NCBI RefSeq assembly: GCF_011762045.1
Contig: NZ_JAASQS010000005.1
Location: 1 to 64,000 of the forward strand
From: Rhizomicrobium electricum
GTDB lineage: Bacteria; Pseudomonadota; Alphaproteobacteria; Micropepsales; Micropepsaceae
DNA: 64,000 bases
Direction of reading: 5' to 3'
Shown here: positions 18,584 through 27,817 of the stretch, in pieces
How positions within the stretch are numbered: position 1 is the stretch's first letter
Layout: each line of letters opens with the position of its first letter
Notes under the pieces: model-generated
Told to the model about the DNA's origin: nothing
Databases searched by the model: none
What the model saw: the letters and a program-made list of their open reading frames with translations, nothing else
Program-made: the position numbers and the translations under genes

Positions 18584-19662
18584 CGATCAAGATCGACCTC
18601 AGTGCGCCGGTGACCATTGCCTCAGCAAAGGATGCCCTATGGAGGTTCATCGGGTGGTGGGGCTGCGAAGTTCTCGAACTATTACCAAAGGCCTGGAATG
18701 AGCGACTACGCGCACGTTCCACCCGGTTTAGCTTGATTGTAACTGGCAATGGATGGTCACTTGAATGTCCTGAGGGTACCACCATAGCGCTGGATCAGCG
18801 CGTTCCACCCTTGGAGCTCCGCGAAGAACTCAGCCGAAGAGCGCCAGATAGCCTGCGTCGAGGTATCAACGTAGTCATTCCGCAGAAAAACCTCCTGTTT
18901 AGGCGCCAGAATTTTCCCCACGCTGCCGCAGCTAAGCTACAGCAGGTAATACGACTCCAACTTGACCGTCTCTCGCCCTTTCGAGGCGACGACGTTCAGT
19001 TCTTTTATTGGATCCTAGCTGACGAAAGCAGTATCTCTCAAACTGGATCGCCTCGTGAAGGTAACATTGCCGTAGAAATAGCAATATTACCCAAGCGCCA
19101 ACTTACGGATATTGAGAGTTCGGTTCGCGCGCTAGGCCTAACTCCACGTATATTCCGGGTGGCAGATTGCCCAGCAAGCTTTGCCCCCGTTGGCCTGCCC
19201 TGGACTAAACACACCCAACGCCGCGCAATGATAAGCGCCTTTGGCGCTTCCTTTATCGCCGCGGCCATGATTCTGAGCCCCAACTTGCGGACATTGGAAA
19301 TCGCAGAACTTCACGCTCAGATCGCGTCGGTCAGACCGCTGGTTGAGCGAGCACAGGCTGAAAGAAGCGAACTCAGCCACTATCAGCTGCCGGCACAGGC
19401 GGTCTCGGCAGACCGTGCTGCGGCATTTGACCTCTTGTTGGATCTGACAAAGAGACTTCCGGACTCTATCTCCGTTTCGAGACTCCAAGTCCGCGGTCAA
19501 GACGTCATAATCGAGGGTCGCTCCACAACGCTGGTGGATGTACGAACACTGATCACCCGTTCGCCAGTTCTGATCGACGTCCGCTCAACAACCATGGCGC
19601 CACTTGCAGACCGTTTTTCGCTGACCGCAAAACTGAAGCCCGGGATATCGGGGGACCACTAA
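18568..19662 (+). CDS. gspL: Type II secretion assembly protein GspL (PilN-like C-terminus)
   Basis: About 364 residues from the ATG at 18568. The N-terminal half is cytoplasmic and includes LDRLSPFRGDDVQFFYW, a pattern shared by alphaproteobacterial GspL/PilN-domain proteins. One membrane segment lies near residues 220-240 (AMISAFGASFIAAAMIL). It is followed by a coiled-coil stretch (LHAQIASVRPLVERAQAE) and a ferredoxin-like PilN/GspL periplasmic domain (LPDSISVSRLQVRGQDVII). GspL recruits GspE to the membrane and pairs with GspM. It is encoded between gspJ and gspM as usual. Confidence 0.88.
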   Translation: MSKDITIKIDLSAPVTIASAKDALWRFIGWWGCEVLELLPKAWNERLRARSTRFSLIVTGNGWSLECPEGTTIALDQRVPPLELREELSRRAPDSLRRGINVVIPQKNLLFRRQNFPHAAAAKLQQVIRLQLDRLSPFRGDDVQFFYWILADESSISQTGSPREGNIAVEIAILPKRQLTDIESSVRALGLTPRIFRVADCPASFAPVGLPWTKHTQRRAMISAFGASFIAAAMILSPNLRTLEIAELHAQIASVRPLVERAQAERSELSHYQLPAQAVSADRAAAFDLLLDLTKRLPDSISVSRLQVRGQDVIIEGRSTTLVDVRTLITRSPVLIDVRSTTMAPLADRFSLTAKLKPGISGDH

Positions 19663-19666
19663 CACA

Positions 19667-20221
19667 ATGCGATTCGAATGCACCCTGTCCACAATGCACC
19701 AAAAAGCCCTCGCTCTGGCCTTAGCGCTCGTGCCGGGATTCGCACTGATTGCTGGGTTGTGGGTATTTGTGTCGGCACAGATCGACCGGCATATCGAAGC
19801 ATCGCTATTGGTGCGGGAGCTCACACGCCAGCGCGCTTTACTCGCCTTGGCGCCTGCCCAGCACAAAAAACTTCTAGAGTTGAGATCTTCGCCTGACTGG
19901 CAAGCGCTTTTCATTGCTAAATCCTCAACCACCCCCGATGGCCCCTTGTCTGCAGTCGTGAAAACCAATGGAGGAAAGGTTCAAAGCGATACCGTGGCAC
20001 GCCAGAATGCGTTTGGCGCCACAGAAATCGACGAACATATCGTATTTACTGCCGATACTCAGCAACTCGCACATATCCTTCTCATTCTACGCGGCCGCCG
20101 CCCATTATTTGTCATTCGCGCACTCGAAATTCAACACGATGATCCTTTGCCCACCCAAGCGCGGCGGTCAATTAACGTGCTTACCATCAACTTAACTGTC
20201 GCAGAATTCGAGCATCCCTAA
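19667..20221 (+). CDS. gspM: Type II secretion assembly protein GspM
   Basis: A 184-residue protein with a single N-terminal membrane segment (KALALALALVPGFALIAGLW), a short coiled coil (IEASLLVRELTRQRALL) and a periplasmic ferredoxin-like domain (EHIVFTADTQQLAHILLIL, RPLFVIRALEI). This is the GspM layout; GspM stabilises GspL. Sequence conservation in this family is weak, so the assignment leans on topology and position between gspL and the gspC/N-like gene, whose start overlaps this stop by one base. Confidence 0.82.
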   Translation: MRFECTLSTMHQKALALALALVPGFALIAGLWVFVSAQIDRHIEASLLVRELTRQRALLALAPAQHKKLLELRSSPDWQALFIAKSSTTPDGPLSAVVKTNGGKVQSDTVARQNAFGATEIDEHIVFTADTQQLAHILLILRGRRPLFVIRALEIQHDDPLPTQARRSINVLTINLTVAEFEHP

Positions 20222-20775
20222 TGGCGGACTTTCGAGAAATTCTGAGCGGAGCGGCGGGGCCCACCGGATTGGCGATGGTGGGCACCCTCATGCTGGTTGC
20301 TGTGGTGGTCCCATCGCCAACGCGGCTAACCTTGTGGCGCGACCGTCCCATACCCATTGTGAACACTCCCTTTCCGGAATCTCCTCGCAATGTTTCAGAA
20401 GCAGACCTCGCCGCCGTTATTGAGCGCCCTCTTTTCAATAGTGATCGCAAAAAGGATCCACCTCCTGAGGCACAGACAGCTCTTCCAGGTCTAGATTCGT
20501 ACCGTCTTGCCGGTATCATTATTACCAGAGCGACGACTATTGCCATCATTGAACGGAGCCAGTCGAAGACCAGCTCCACTGTGAAGGTGGGGGATTTACT
20601 TGATGGGCGAGCTGTTGGCGCCATTACATCAGAGGGTGTGTCTCTTACCTATGGCGGCCGATCAGACGTATTGGCTGTCCCTAAGATTTCTGGTGCCAGC
20701 TTAGCAGCACCTGCGCCTAATGCAGACGCGCAAAAACAATCGACAAATATCGGTGGGAAGAGAGAGTCCAAATGA
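20221..20775 (+). CDS. Type II secretion GspC/GspN-type homology-region protein
   Basis: A 184-residue protein with one N-terminal membrane segment (GLAMVGTLMLVAVVV) and a periplasmic homology-region domain: IERPLFNSDRKKDPP, YRLAGIIITRATTIAII, VKVGDLLDGRAVGAI and GVSLTYGG. In GspC this domain binds the N0 domain of the secretin. There is no PDZ or coiled-coil domain at the C-terminus, which is only a short tail, so the protein is closer to the short GspC/XpsN form. It is the only GspC-like gene in the cluster. The start overlaps gspM and the stop overlaps gspD (ATGA). Confidence 0.8.
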   Translation: MADFREILSGAAGPTGLAMVGTLMLVAVVVPSPTRLTLWRDRPIPIVNTPFPESPRNVSEADLAAVIERPLFNSDRKKDPPPEAQTALPGLDSYRLAGIIITRATTIAIIERSQSKTSSTVKVGDLLDGRAVGAITSEGVSLTYGGRSDVLAVPKISGASLAAPAPNADAQKQSTNIGGKRESK

Positions 20776-22949
20776 CGTGTACAAGCGGGAAACAAGCGGT
20801 GTGGCTGGACAGCGTAGGCCGCCTTGCATTGCTCCTTACGCTTCTCGGACCTACAACGATTTTATCTGCCTCCGCTCAAGCGACGTCCGACAAGGCTCCA
20901 CATCCTATAGGAGCGCAACAGCAAGTCTCAGATTTGCGGTCCGCCAAACCCGTCGACGGTATACCGGCAAAGACTGAAGAGGACCTCTTGCCGCCACTGC
21001 CGAATATGCAAGTCTTCGAAGGCTCCGGAACGTTTGTCAAACCGCCCAGCGCCAAAATAGCGTCATCGCGAAGTGGCGATGTGACTTTGGATTTTACGGA
21101 TGCCGACATCAAAGACGTTGTGCGGGCCATCTTTGGCGAAATCCTACAGTGCTCTTACACGATAGACCCCAGGGTAACCGGGCACATTACATTGAAGACC
21201 GGACGACCGATCGCCAAAGAGGCGGTTCTACAGGCCCTTGAAACCGCCCTCAAAATCTCCGGGTATGCCATCAATCTCATTGATGACATCTACAACATCG
21301 TTCCAGCCGAAAGCGTACAGCGTCGCGCCCAAATAACTTACGGAGCTAACGACCGCCAGAATGCTGGCTACGGCATTGAGGTGATCTCCCTAGAATACGT
21401 CTCCGCAGAGGAAATGCAGCGGATCATTAATCCACTCGTACCTGAGGGTGCCATTGCCCAGATCGACGCCAAACGCAATCTGATATTCTTATCTGGCAGC
21501 GAGCCCGATCGCGCGGCAATTCGGGAAACGATCGCGCGGTTTGACGTCAATTATCTCAAGGGCATGTCGTTTGCCCTCATCCAACCAGCTCACTCAAACG
21601 TCGAAACCCTCGCAAGCGAGCTAGACAAGATATTCGGTGAAGCAAATAGTCCAATTGCCGGCCTAGTTCGGCTAATCCCAATGCAGCGAATCAATAGCTT
21701 GTTAGTTATTACATCCAGACGCAACTATCTGAAGGAGGTACAGCGGTGGGTCGCCCGGCTCGATGTCGCCCCGGTTACACCCGACAGGAAGCTCTATTTT
21801 TATCGTCTACAAAACTCCCGAGCGCATGATATCGCGGAGATTCTCGGCCGTATCTTTGGAGGCAATATGTCCAGCGGGTCCGACCAATCGGCCCAGTTCG
21901 GCGGATTGCCCCATCCGGCCGGACTTACTCCGAAGACAAGTACTATGAGCGTGCCTACCGGCAGTTCAACTGCAGCAACCCAAGTCCAAACGCCCTCAAT
22001 CCAGCTGATGCCCTCGCAATATGGCAATTCAGGGGGCGCAAACATGCCACAAATCGTAACCGACGAAGCAAATAATGCTCTGATCATAAGAGCGGATGCC
22101 GCCGGTTACGCTGCCATTGAAGATGTTGTCAGGCAGATGGACGTACCGCCGAGCCAGGTGATGGTCGAGGCAACGATCGTTGAGGTCACGCTCAACGACA
22201 CCCTGAAATATGGCGTCGAGTGGTATTTCAAGAACGCCAAAGAAACTTATACAATGAGCCCGAATGGCGCAGTGGCGACCCATTTTCCAGGTCTTGGTAT
22301 CACATATTCAGCCACGAACCTGCAAGCAGCCCTGAGCACTCTTGGCAGTCTTACCGACGTCACGGTGATCTCGTCGCCCAAGATCCTTACGTTGGACAAT
22401 AAAGCAGCTACGATTGAAGTTGGTGACCAAATTCCAATTGTCACTCAGACGGCCGTCTCGACCACAACGAGTGGGTCACCGATTGTTTCGAGTGTAGAAC
22501 AACGCGACACAGGCGTGATTCTTTCTGTAACTCCTCGCATCGGCAATAGCGGCATTGTCTACCTGGACGTCTCGCAGGAAGTTAGCACGTCAACGCAAAC
22601 AACGACGTCGAATATTGATTCTCCCACGATTCAACAAAGGCGCATTCATTCGACCGTAGCCGTTAACGACGGGGCGACAATTGCTCTTGGGGGATTAATT
22701 CAGAATAGTCAGACGAATGGCGATAGTGGCATTCCATTTCTCAAGGATATTCCGGTTCTTGGTGCGGCATTCAGCACCAAGTCAAACGTCCGAGGGCGCA
22801 CAGAGCTGCTAATTTTCTTGACACCTCACGTCATTCGTAATTTGCCGGCAGCACTCGATATGACAGAAAAGCTCAAACAAGACCTTGAGAAGGTGCGTAA
22901 CGCACTTGATGAATTGCCCAAACACAGAGTGCCGCGCCGACCTTGGTAA
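20772..22949 (+). CDS. gspD: Type II secretion outer-membrane secretin GspD
   Basis: A 725-residue protein with an N-terminal hydrophobic export signal (LALLLTLLGPTTIL). The N0 domain is recognisable (VTLDFTDADIKDVVRAIF, GHITLKT), followed by N1-N3 repeats (VISLEYVSAEEMQRIINPL, RLIPMQRINSLLVI, LYFYRLQNSRAHDIAEILG). A glycine/serine/proline-rich insert lies near 370-420. The secretin core includes VMVEATIVEVTLNDTLKYG, KILTLDNKAATIEVGDQIP, VTPRIGNSGIVYLDVSQEV and the end RTELLIFLTPHVIRN. It forms the outer-membrane channel. No pilotin (GspS) gene is visible. It is the last gene of the rightward operon. Confidence 0.97.
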   Translation: MTCTSGKQAVWLDSVGRLALLLTLLGPTTILSASAQATSDKAPHPIGAQQQVSDLRSAKPVDGIPAKTEEDLLPPLPNMQVFEGSGTFVKPPSAKIASSRSGDVTLDFTDADIKDVVRAIFGEILQCSYTIDPRVTGHITLKTGRPIAKEAVLQALETALKISGYAINLIDDIYNIVPAESVQRRAQITYGANDRQNAGYGIEVISLEYVSAEEMQRIINPLVPEGAIAQIDAKRNLIFLSGSEPDRAAIRETIARFDVNYLKGMSFALIQPAHSNVETLASELDKIFGEANSPIAGLVRLIPMQRINSLLVITSRRNYLKEVQRWVARLDVAPVTPDRKLYFYRLQNSRAHDIAEILGRIFGGNMSSGSDQSAQFGGLPHPAGLTPKTSTMSVPTGSSTAATQVQTPSIQLMPSQYGNSGGANMPQIVTDEANNALIIRADAAGYAAIEDVVRQMDVPPSQVMVEATIVEVTLNDTLKYGVEWYFKNAKETYTMSPNGAVATHFPGLGITYSATNLQAALSTLGSLTDVTVISSPKILTLDNKAATIEVGDQIPIVTQTAVSTTTSGSPIVSSVEQRDTGVILSVTPRIGNSGIVYLDVSQEVSTSTQTTTSNIDSPTIQQRRIHSTVAVNDGATIALGGLIQNSQTNGDSGIPFLKDIPVLGAAFSTKSNVRGRTELLIFLTPHVIRNLPAALDMTEKLKQDLEKVRNALDELPKHRVPRRPW

Positions 22950-23012
22950 TCTATCAATTTGTTATGAGGAGCAGCGCTTTGACCAACCAAAAATGCGCGA
23001 GATGCACGAGGG

Positions 23013-23336
23013 TGTGTTTCGGCGTGGAATAAGGACCCCGTTTTTGGGGTGATCGGCATCCAAAAGGGACCCCGGGAACGGAGGTTCGGCGTTGGCTCCC
23101 ACGGAACTGGGAGCCGAGGTAGGGATGCTGGTCGTGGAGACGGTCGCGAAGGTCCGCCGCGCGTATTTTGTGCAAGGCAAGTCGATCAAAGCGATCTGCC
23201 GGGAACTGAACCTGTCGCGCAAGGTGGTGCGCAAGGTTATCCGTTCGGAAGCGACCGAGTTCCACTACGAGCGTGAGACGCAGCCGCTGCCGCAGCTATG
23301 ACGCGGTGCGCCGCTATGCTCAGCGTTGGCGCTGGC
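23013..23336 (+). mobile_element. istA: IS21-family remnant: left end and truncated istA
   Basis: The element tip begins TGTGTTTCGGCG at 23013. A coding frame follows from about 23128 that matches the N-terminal helix-turn-helix part of IS21 IstA (VRRAYFVQGKSIKAICREL, then SRKVVRKVIRSEATEFHYER), but it stops at 23301. A second IstA piece, SYDAVRRYAQRWR, follows in another frame up to about 23336, implying an internal deletion. The catalytic DDE domain and istB are absent, so the element cannot move by itself. Confidence 0.8.
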
Positions 23337-23985
23337 CTTCGGGGATTCCAGCGAACAGCGCATCATCGGAATATTCCACACCATCATGGCGATTGATGCC
23401 GACGATGGCGTCGCGTTCGACCAAGCCTCCCTCACAGCCACCAAAATTCGGGAAGAACTCGACTATGGCGGGGTTCGGCTGCGCGCAACCGCATCACTAT
23501 CCGGCGCAAGAATCTCCCCTCACTATCGACATCGCATTCGGCGATTCGGTCGAACCGGGGACTGGAAACAATCGATTATCCGACGCTACTCGACTTGCCT
23601 CGCCCCAAACTTGGCGCTTACGCACCCGAGACCGTTGTTGCCGAGAAATTCCAGGCAATGGTTGCTCTCGGTCGCGCCAACAGCCTTCGCTTTTGATGAG
23701 CAAAGACTTGCCCGTGCTTTCGCCGCGACGTTTGCCCGTCGCCAAACACAACTCACGACCAAAATCCCCGATGCGCTGACACTCGCCTTTGCCCAAGACC
23801 CCGCCAAACGCCTGTGGGGCGCCTTTGCTGCGGACCTTATCGAGGCGCCGCGCGAACTGGGACAAGTGACAGCAGAGATTTCGGATTTCCTGATGGCGGC
23901 CGCTCGCGCGGCGCGCGGTGGTTCAGGCCGCCCCAACCATAAAGTTACCACCAGAATCAAAACTGACCGGCGATTACCGCGTTAA
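23337..23985 (+). pseudogene. Frameshifted AbiEii/AbiGii-type nucleotidyltransferase toxin
   Basis: Three reading frames together rebuild most of an AbiEii-type protein. Up to about 23520 one frame gives DADDGVAFDQASL, IREELDYGGVRLRATASLSG. From about 23521 a second gives LTIDIAFGDSVEPG. From 23571 a third gives IDYPTLLDLPRPKLGAYAPE and TVVAEKFQAMVALGRANS. From about 23680 the first frame resumes with FDEQRLARAFAATFARRQT and ends at 23985. The usual KDFYDLW segment is deleted, and the N-terminal nucleotide-binding part (GGTALR, DLDF) is replaced by the IS21 remnant. In AbiE systems this protein is the toxin, with an AbiEi-type antitoxin; no antitoxin gene is present. Confidence 0.8.
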
Positions 23986-24138
23986 CGCGAAGCTTCAATG
24001 TGAACACCAGACGCGATGCCGCGTCATGCCGCCGCTGTTTTGGCGATAGTAAAAGACCACAGAAAGACTGTGGTTACTTGGTGGTAGCTAATTCGCCCCC
24101 ACGCCGCCTTGGAATTACATCTAAGTCATTGAATTTAA

Positions 24139-24216
24139 TGGTCGGAGCGGAGAGATTTGAACTCTCGACCCCCAGTCCCCCAGACTGGTGCGCTAACCAG
24201 ACTGCGCCACGCTCCG
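24139..24216 (-). tRNA. tRNA-Pro (anticodon GGG)
   Basis: Read on the minus strand from 24216, the acceptor arm CGGAGCG pairs with CGCTCCG. The D arm is GCGC-AGTCTGGTTA-GCGC. The anticodon stem CCAGT/ACTGG encloses the loop CTGGGGG, which gives anticodon GGG. The T arm is GAGAG-TTCAAAT-CTCTC. The discriminator A is at 24142 and CCA is encoded (24141-24139). All four stems pair. The gene separates the AT-richer island from the conserved core. Confidence 0.97.
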
Positions 24217-24648
24217 ACTTGTTCGCGGTCCCGAGGGGCCGCAGGCAGTTTGGTCTGCCGGTCGAGTTCGGTGGCCGCGAACGGCCTCCGAGGGGGAAAT
24301 CCCTGGGGCTCTCCCCAAGGGCGGCGGACTATAGTTGGCCATCCCCGGAAGGGCAACCGCCCAAGGTGCGGCAATTCCTGTGAATTTGCCGGTTTTCCCG
24401 ACCGATCAGGGCGTAATCGGATCGTCCTCGCCGCCACCCCACGGCCATAGGCTTGACCCACGGCGAGAACGGTCTGGAGGCGAAACCAGTCGGCTGGATC
24501 TTTTTTCCGACAACTCCAGCCTCATGGCCACGATCTTCTGGATCATGTGGTGTCGCCATTCGGATACGTCCAATCGCCGTCGTCGCGGATGACACACCTC
24601 TGGCGTGAACGTGAGACAGGTTGTCTGAAGCTTCGCGTGTGGATCCGG
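24217..24648. other. Intergenic region upstream of tRNA-Pro
   Basis: About 430 bases without a convincing gene. It should hold the tRNA promoter on the minus strand. It contains an 8-base inverted repeat GTTCGCGG (24221-24228) and CCGCGAAC (24275-24282), and a smaller one inside it (GGCAG/CTGCC). Overlapping short frames on both strands look random. Confidence 0.4.
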
Positions 24649-25131
24649 TCAGTACAGCCGCGGCGCGGTGCGCATACGGGCTTTCAACTGCACCAGTTCG
24701 GCGAGCAGGATCTCGAGCTTCTCGCGCGCCTCTTCGTCGAGCGCGGCGCCGCGGCGCTCGAACGGCACCACGGAATTCTGCCGGCGTCCGGACTCGCCGG
24801 TGTTCTGCGGCGCATCCTGAATGCTCTCGCGGCCGATCTCGGCAACATAGCGCACGCCGCGATCCTTCAAGAGTTTCTGTACGCCCTTGATGGTGTAACC
24901 GTCGGAATAGAGCAGCGTGCGGATGCCGCGCAGAAGATCGACATCTTCGGGCCGATAATAACGACGTCCGCCGGCACGCTTGGTCGGCTTCACCTGCGTG
25001 AAACGGCTTTCCCAGAACCGCAACACATGCTGCGGAACATCCAACTCGCTCGCTACTTCACTGATCGTTCGAAACGCTTCCGGTGATTTTACGCGCGAAG
25101 GAAACTGAGCTACTGCCGCATACGACATCAA
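24649..25131 (-). CDS. MerR-family transcriptional regulator
   Basis: A 160-residue regulator. The MerR winged helix-turn-helix is at residues 20-90 ([59 protein letters not shown]). The C-terminal half has a short coiled coil ([20 protein letters not shown]) for dimerisation and no obvious effector-binding cysteines. In Alphaproteobacteria this gene conservatively follows plsX-fabH-ihfA; here its start overlaps the ihfA stop (ATGA). Its targets are not known from the sequence; a link to fatty-acid or phospholipid synthesis is suggested by position only. Confidence 0.9.
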   Translation of the reverse strand: MMSYAAVAQFPSRVKSPEAFRTISEVASELDVPQHVLRFWESRFTQVKPTKRAGGRRYYRPEDVDLLRGIRTLLYSDGYTIKGVQKLLKDRGVRYVAEIGRESIQDAPQNTGESGRRQNSVVPFERRGAALDEEAREKLEILLAELVQLKARMRTAPRLY

Positions 25132-25451
25132 TCGCCCTCGCCCAACTCAGGATCGGGTGTCTGTCCGTTGATGACGGCCTTGAGCACATGGCTCGGACGG
25201 AACACCAACACACGCCGCGGTGCGATCGGAACTTCGTCGCCGGTCTTGGGGTTGCGGCCCATGCGCTGCGATTTCTGACGTACCGCAAACGTACCGAAGG
25301 AAGAGAGCTTCACCGTTTCGCCGCGCGCAAGTGCAGCGCACAACTCTTCGAGAATGTCCTCGACCATCTGTGCCGATTCGTTACGCGACAGGCCTACAGC
25401 CTGGAACACCGCTTCGGTCAGGTCGGCGCGCGTCAATGTCGTCGTGGTCAT
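25128..25451 (-). CDS. ihfA: Integration host factor subunit alpha
   Basis: A 107-residue HU/IHF-family DNA-bending protein. It shows the alpha-helical base ([20 protein letters not shown]), the central turn [17 protein letters not shown] and the DNA-binding arm [20 protein letters not shown] with the conserved intercalating proline (the first P of NPKTG lies in the arm region). With IhfB it bends DNA at WATCAR-type sites and takes part in transcription and recombination. It is coupled to the merR gene downstream and lies 94 bases from fabH. Confidence 0.95.
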   Translation of the reverse strand: MTTTTLTRADLTEAVFQAVGLSRNESAQMVEDILEELCAALARGETVKLSSFGTFAVRQKSQRMGRNPKTGDEVPIAPRRVLVFRPSHVLKAVINGQTPDPELGEGD

Positions 25452-25545
25452 GGCGGTAAAGCGACTCCCTGGTGCTCGCGTAAAAGTAAACGAATCCGGG
25501 ATTTACCGTCAACATCAAAGGGATAGGCTGTGGATTTGAGAATGG

Positions 25546-26538
25546 TTACCAGCGGACCAGACTCGCACCCCAAGTCATGCCGGCGCCGAGGGCTTCCATG
25601 AGCACCAAATGACCCGGTTGGATGCGACCGTCCGCCACGGCTGTAGCCAGTGCCAACGGGACGGAGGCGGCCGACGTGTTGCCGTGCAAGGCCACAGTCG
25701 AGACGACTTTGGCCGGATCGACCTTCAGTTTCTTGGCGGTGCCGTCCAGGATGCGCTGATTGGCCTGATGGGGTACCAGCCAGTCGATAGCGTCTACCGG
25801 AACCCCGGCAGCGGCGGCCGAAGCCTCGACCGAGGCGGCAATATTGGTCACCGCGTGCTTGAACACTTCCTTGCCCTGCATACGGATGTAGCCGACCGAG
25901 TGATCGGTGGACGGCCCGGAGTCGACGTACAACAGGTCGTGCAGCCGTCCGTCCGAGAACAGGACCGTATTGAGCACGCCGCGATCCTCGGAGGTACCGG
26001 CCCCCTCGCCCGCGTTCAGCACCACGGCACCGGCGCCGTCGCCGAACAGGACGCAGGTCGCGCGGTCCTCCCAATCGAGGATGCACGACATGGTATCGGC
26101 GCCGATCACCAGGGCCGAGCGCACCTGGCCCGCCTTGATGAAATTATCCGCCGTCGCAATCGCGTAGATGAAGCCGGAACAGACCGCCTGCACGTCGAAG
26201 GCAAAGCCGCGCGTCATGCCGAGCTTTCGCTGCACAATGGTCGCGACCGAGGGAAAGGTGAGGTCCGGCGTGGTGGTCGCAACCACGATCATGTCGATGT
26301 CTTGGGGCGTGGCGCCGGCGTTGGCGAGTGCGGCTTTGGCGGCCGCTGTGGCGAGATCGGACGTCTTCTCGCCTTTGGCTGCGATATGGCGCTGCGTGAT
26401 GCCGGTGCGCGTCCGAATCCATTCGTCGCTCGTATCCACCCGCGTCACGAGATCCGCGTTTGTTACGATCGTATTTGGAAGATAGGCACCGCAACCAATG
26501 ATGTGGGAACGAACGACGGTCGATCCGTCTCGTTTCAT
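25546..26538 (-). CDS. fabH: 3-oxoacyl-[acyl-carrier-protein] synthase III
   Basis: A 330-residue condensing enzyme that starts fatty-acid synthesis by joining acetyl-CoA to malonyl-ACP. The opening is typical ([31 protein letters not shown]). The catalytic triad is complete: cysteine in DVQAVCSGF, histidine in [10 protein letters not shown] and asparagine in [14 protein letters not shown]. The C-terminal [13 protein letters not shown] is canonical. The start overlaps the plsX stop (ATGA), as in many bacteria. Confidence 0.97.
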   Translation of the reverse strand: MKRDGSTVVRSHIIGCGAYLPNTIVTNADLVTRVDTSDEWIRTRTGITQRHIAAKGEKTSDLATAAAKAALANAGATPQDIDMIVVATTTPDLTFPSVATIVQRKLGMTRGFAFDVQAVCSGFIYAIATADNFIKAGQVRSALVIGADTMSCILDWEDRATCVLFGDGAGAVVLNAGEGAGTSEDRGVLNTVLFSDGRLHDLLYVDSGPSTDHSVGYIRMQGKEVFKHAVTNIAASVEASAAAAGVPVDAIDWLVPHQANQRILDGTAKKLKVDPAKVVSTVALHGNTSAASVPLALATAVADGRIQPGHLVLMEALGAGMTWGASLVRW

Positions 26539-27569
26539 GACGCGACCGCCTCGGGTCTCACACCCGCGCGATCGGAAACGATGGCGTCGTTGACGCCGCC
26601 CAGCGCCAGATCAATCGCCGTATCGACGGCATAGGCAAAACCGACGCTGTCGGTGCCGCCATGCGCCTTCACGACGACGCTGTTGAGGCCGACCATCAGT
26701 CCGCCGCCGTAAGCGCGCGGATCGAGCTTGCGCCGCAAGGCGAGCAAAGCACCGGCGGCCAGCAAGGCGCCGAGACGCGACATCAGCGAACGCTTCAGCG
26801 CGCCTTTGAGGAAGAACGCGATCAACTTGGCCGCGCCTTCCAGCATCTTCAAGACGACGTTGCCGGTGAAGCCGTCCATCACGGCGACGTCGACGGCGCC
26901 TTCGAGGATGTTGTTGCCCTCGATGAAGCCGCAGAATTCCATCGGCAGATCGGACTGGCGCAGGGTATGGGCGGCGTTGCGCACGGCCTCATGCCCTTTC
27001 ACTTCTTCCTGTCCGACGTTGACGAGTCCGACGCGCGGCTTGGGCAGACCAAACAACGCACGGCTCAGCGCTTCGCCCATGATGGCGAAATCGACGAGCT
27101 GTTCGGAATCGCATTCGACGTTGGCGCCGCAATCGAGCACGACCACCTGACCGCGCTGAGTCGGCCATACCGAAGCGATAGCGGGACGCGAAATGCCGTC
27201 GATCAGACCGAGCTGATACATGCCCATGGCCATCAGTGCGCCGGTATTGCCGGCGGAGACGACCGCTTGGGCTTCACCCGACTTCACCGACTCGATGGCA
27301 TGCCACAGACTGGAATCGCGACGGCGGCGCAGCGCAAAGCTGGGCTTCTCATCCATGGCAACGCGGGTGGCGGCATGGCGCACGCTGACGCGACCGGCGA
27401 ATTTGCCTTTGCGTTTGGCGATGAGCTGATTCAGCACCGTCTCGTCGCCGTGAAGGATGAACTTCACGTCGGGATGCCGCTGGATCGTGCGCGCGAGCGC
27501 CGATACCACGACCGATGGGCCGGCATCGCCGCCCATCGCATCGATCGAGACTGTCAGTTCGCCGGCCAC
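26535..27569 (-). CDS. plsX: Phosphate acyltransferase PlsX
   Basis: A 344-residue enzyme that makes acyl-phosphate from acyl-ACP for phospholipid synthesis by PlsY. The N-terminal [16 protein letters not shown] and internal [23 protein letters not shown] and [17 protein letters not shown] are PlsX signatures. It also has [20 protein letters not shown]. It sits between rpmF and fabH, the conserved order. It ends in the extended tail [13 protein letters not shown]. Confidence 0.97.
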   Translation of the reverse strand: MAGELTVSIDAMGGDAGPSVVVSALARTIQRHPDVKFILHGDETVLNQLIAKRKGKFAGRVSVRHAATRVAMDEKPSFALRRRRDSSLWHAIESVKSGEAQAVVSAGNTGALMAMGMYQLGLIDGISRPAIASVWPTQRGQVVVLDCGANVECDSEQLVDFAIMGEALSRALFGLPKPRVGLVNVGQEEVKGHEAVRNAAHTLRQSDLPMEFCGFIEGNNILEGAVDVAVMDGFTGNVVLKMLEGAAKLIAFFLKGALKRSLMSRLGALLAAGALLALRRKLDPRAYGGGLMVGLNSVVVKAHGGTDSVGFAYAVDTAIDLALGGVNDAIVSDRAGVRPEAVAS

Positions 27570-27614
27570 AGCTTCACCTGCCCTGATAACCGCTGCATGC
27601 AGCGGTCACGGCGC

Positions 27615-27797
27615 TCAGGCCTTTGTCTCGGCGGCGACTTCACGGCCGTCGTAATGACCGCATTTGCCGCAAACGTGATGCGGGCGCTTCGGCTCACCGC
27701 AGTTCGGGCATTCGTTGTAAGACGACGCCGACAGCGCGTGGTGCGAGCGACGCATGTTCCGCCGTGACGGCGACGTTTTTCTCTTTGGGACCGCCAT
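27615..27797 (-). CDS. rpmF: 50S ribosomal protein L32
   Basis: A 60-residue basic ribosomal protein. The start [20 protein letters not shown] is diagnostic. It keeps the four-cysteine zinc ribbon ([18 protein letters not shown]), so it is the zinc-binding form. It is followed after 45 bases by plsX. A palindromic repeat (27818-27862) lies in its upstream region. Confidence 0.97.
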   Translation of the reverse strand: MAVPKRKTSPSRRNMRRSHHALSASSYNECPNCGEPKRPHHVCGKCGHYDGREVAAETKA

Positions 27798-27817
27798 GGC
27801 GGAATCCTACTCCGTTA

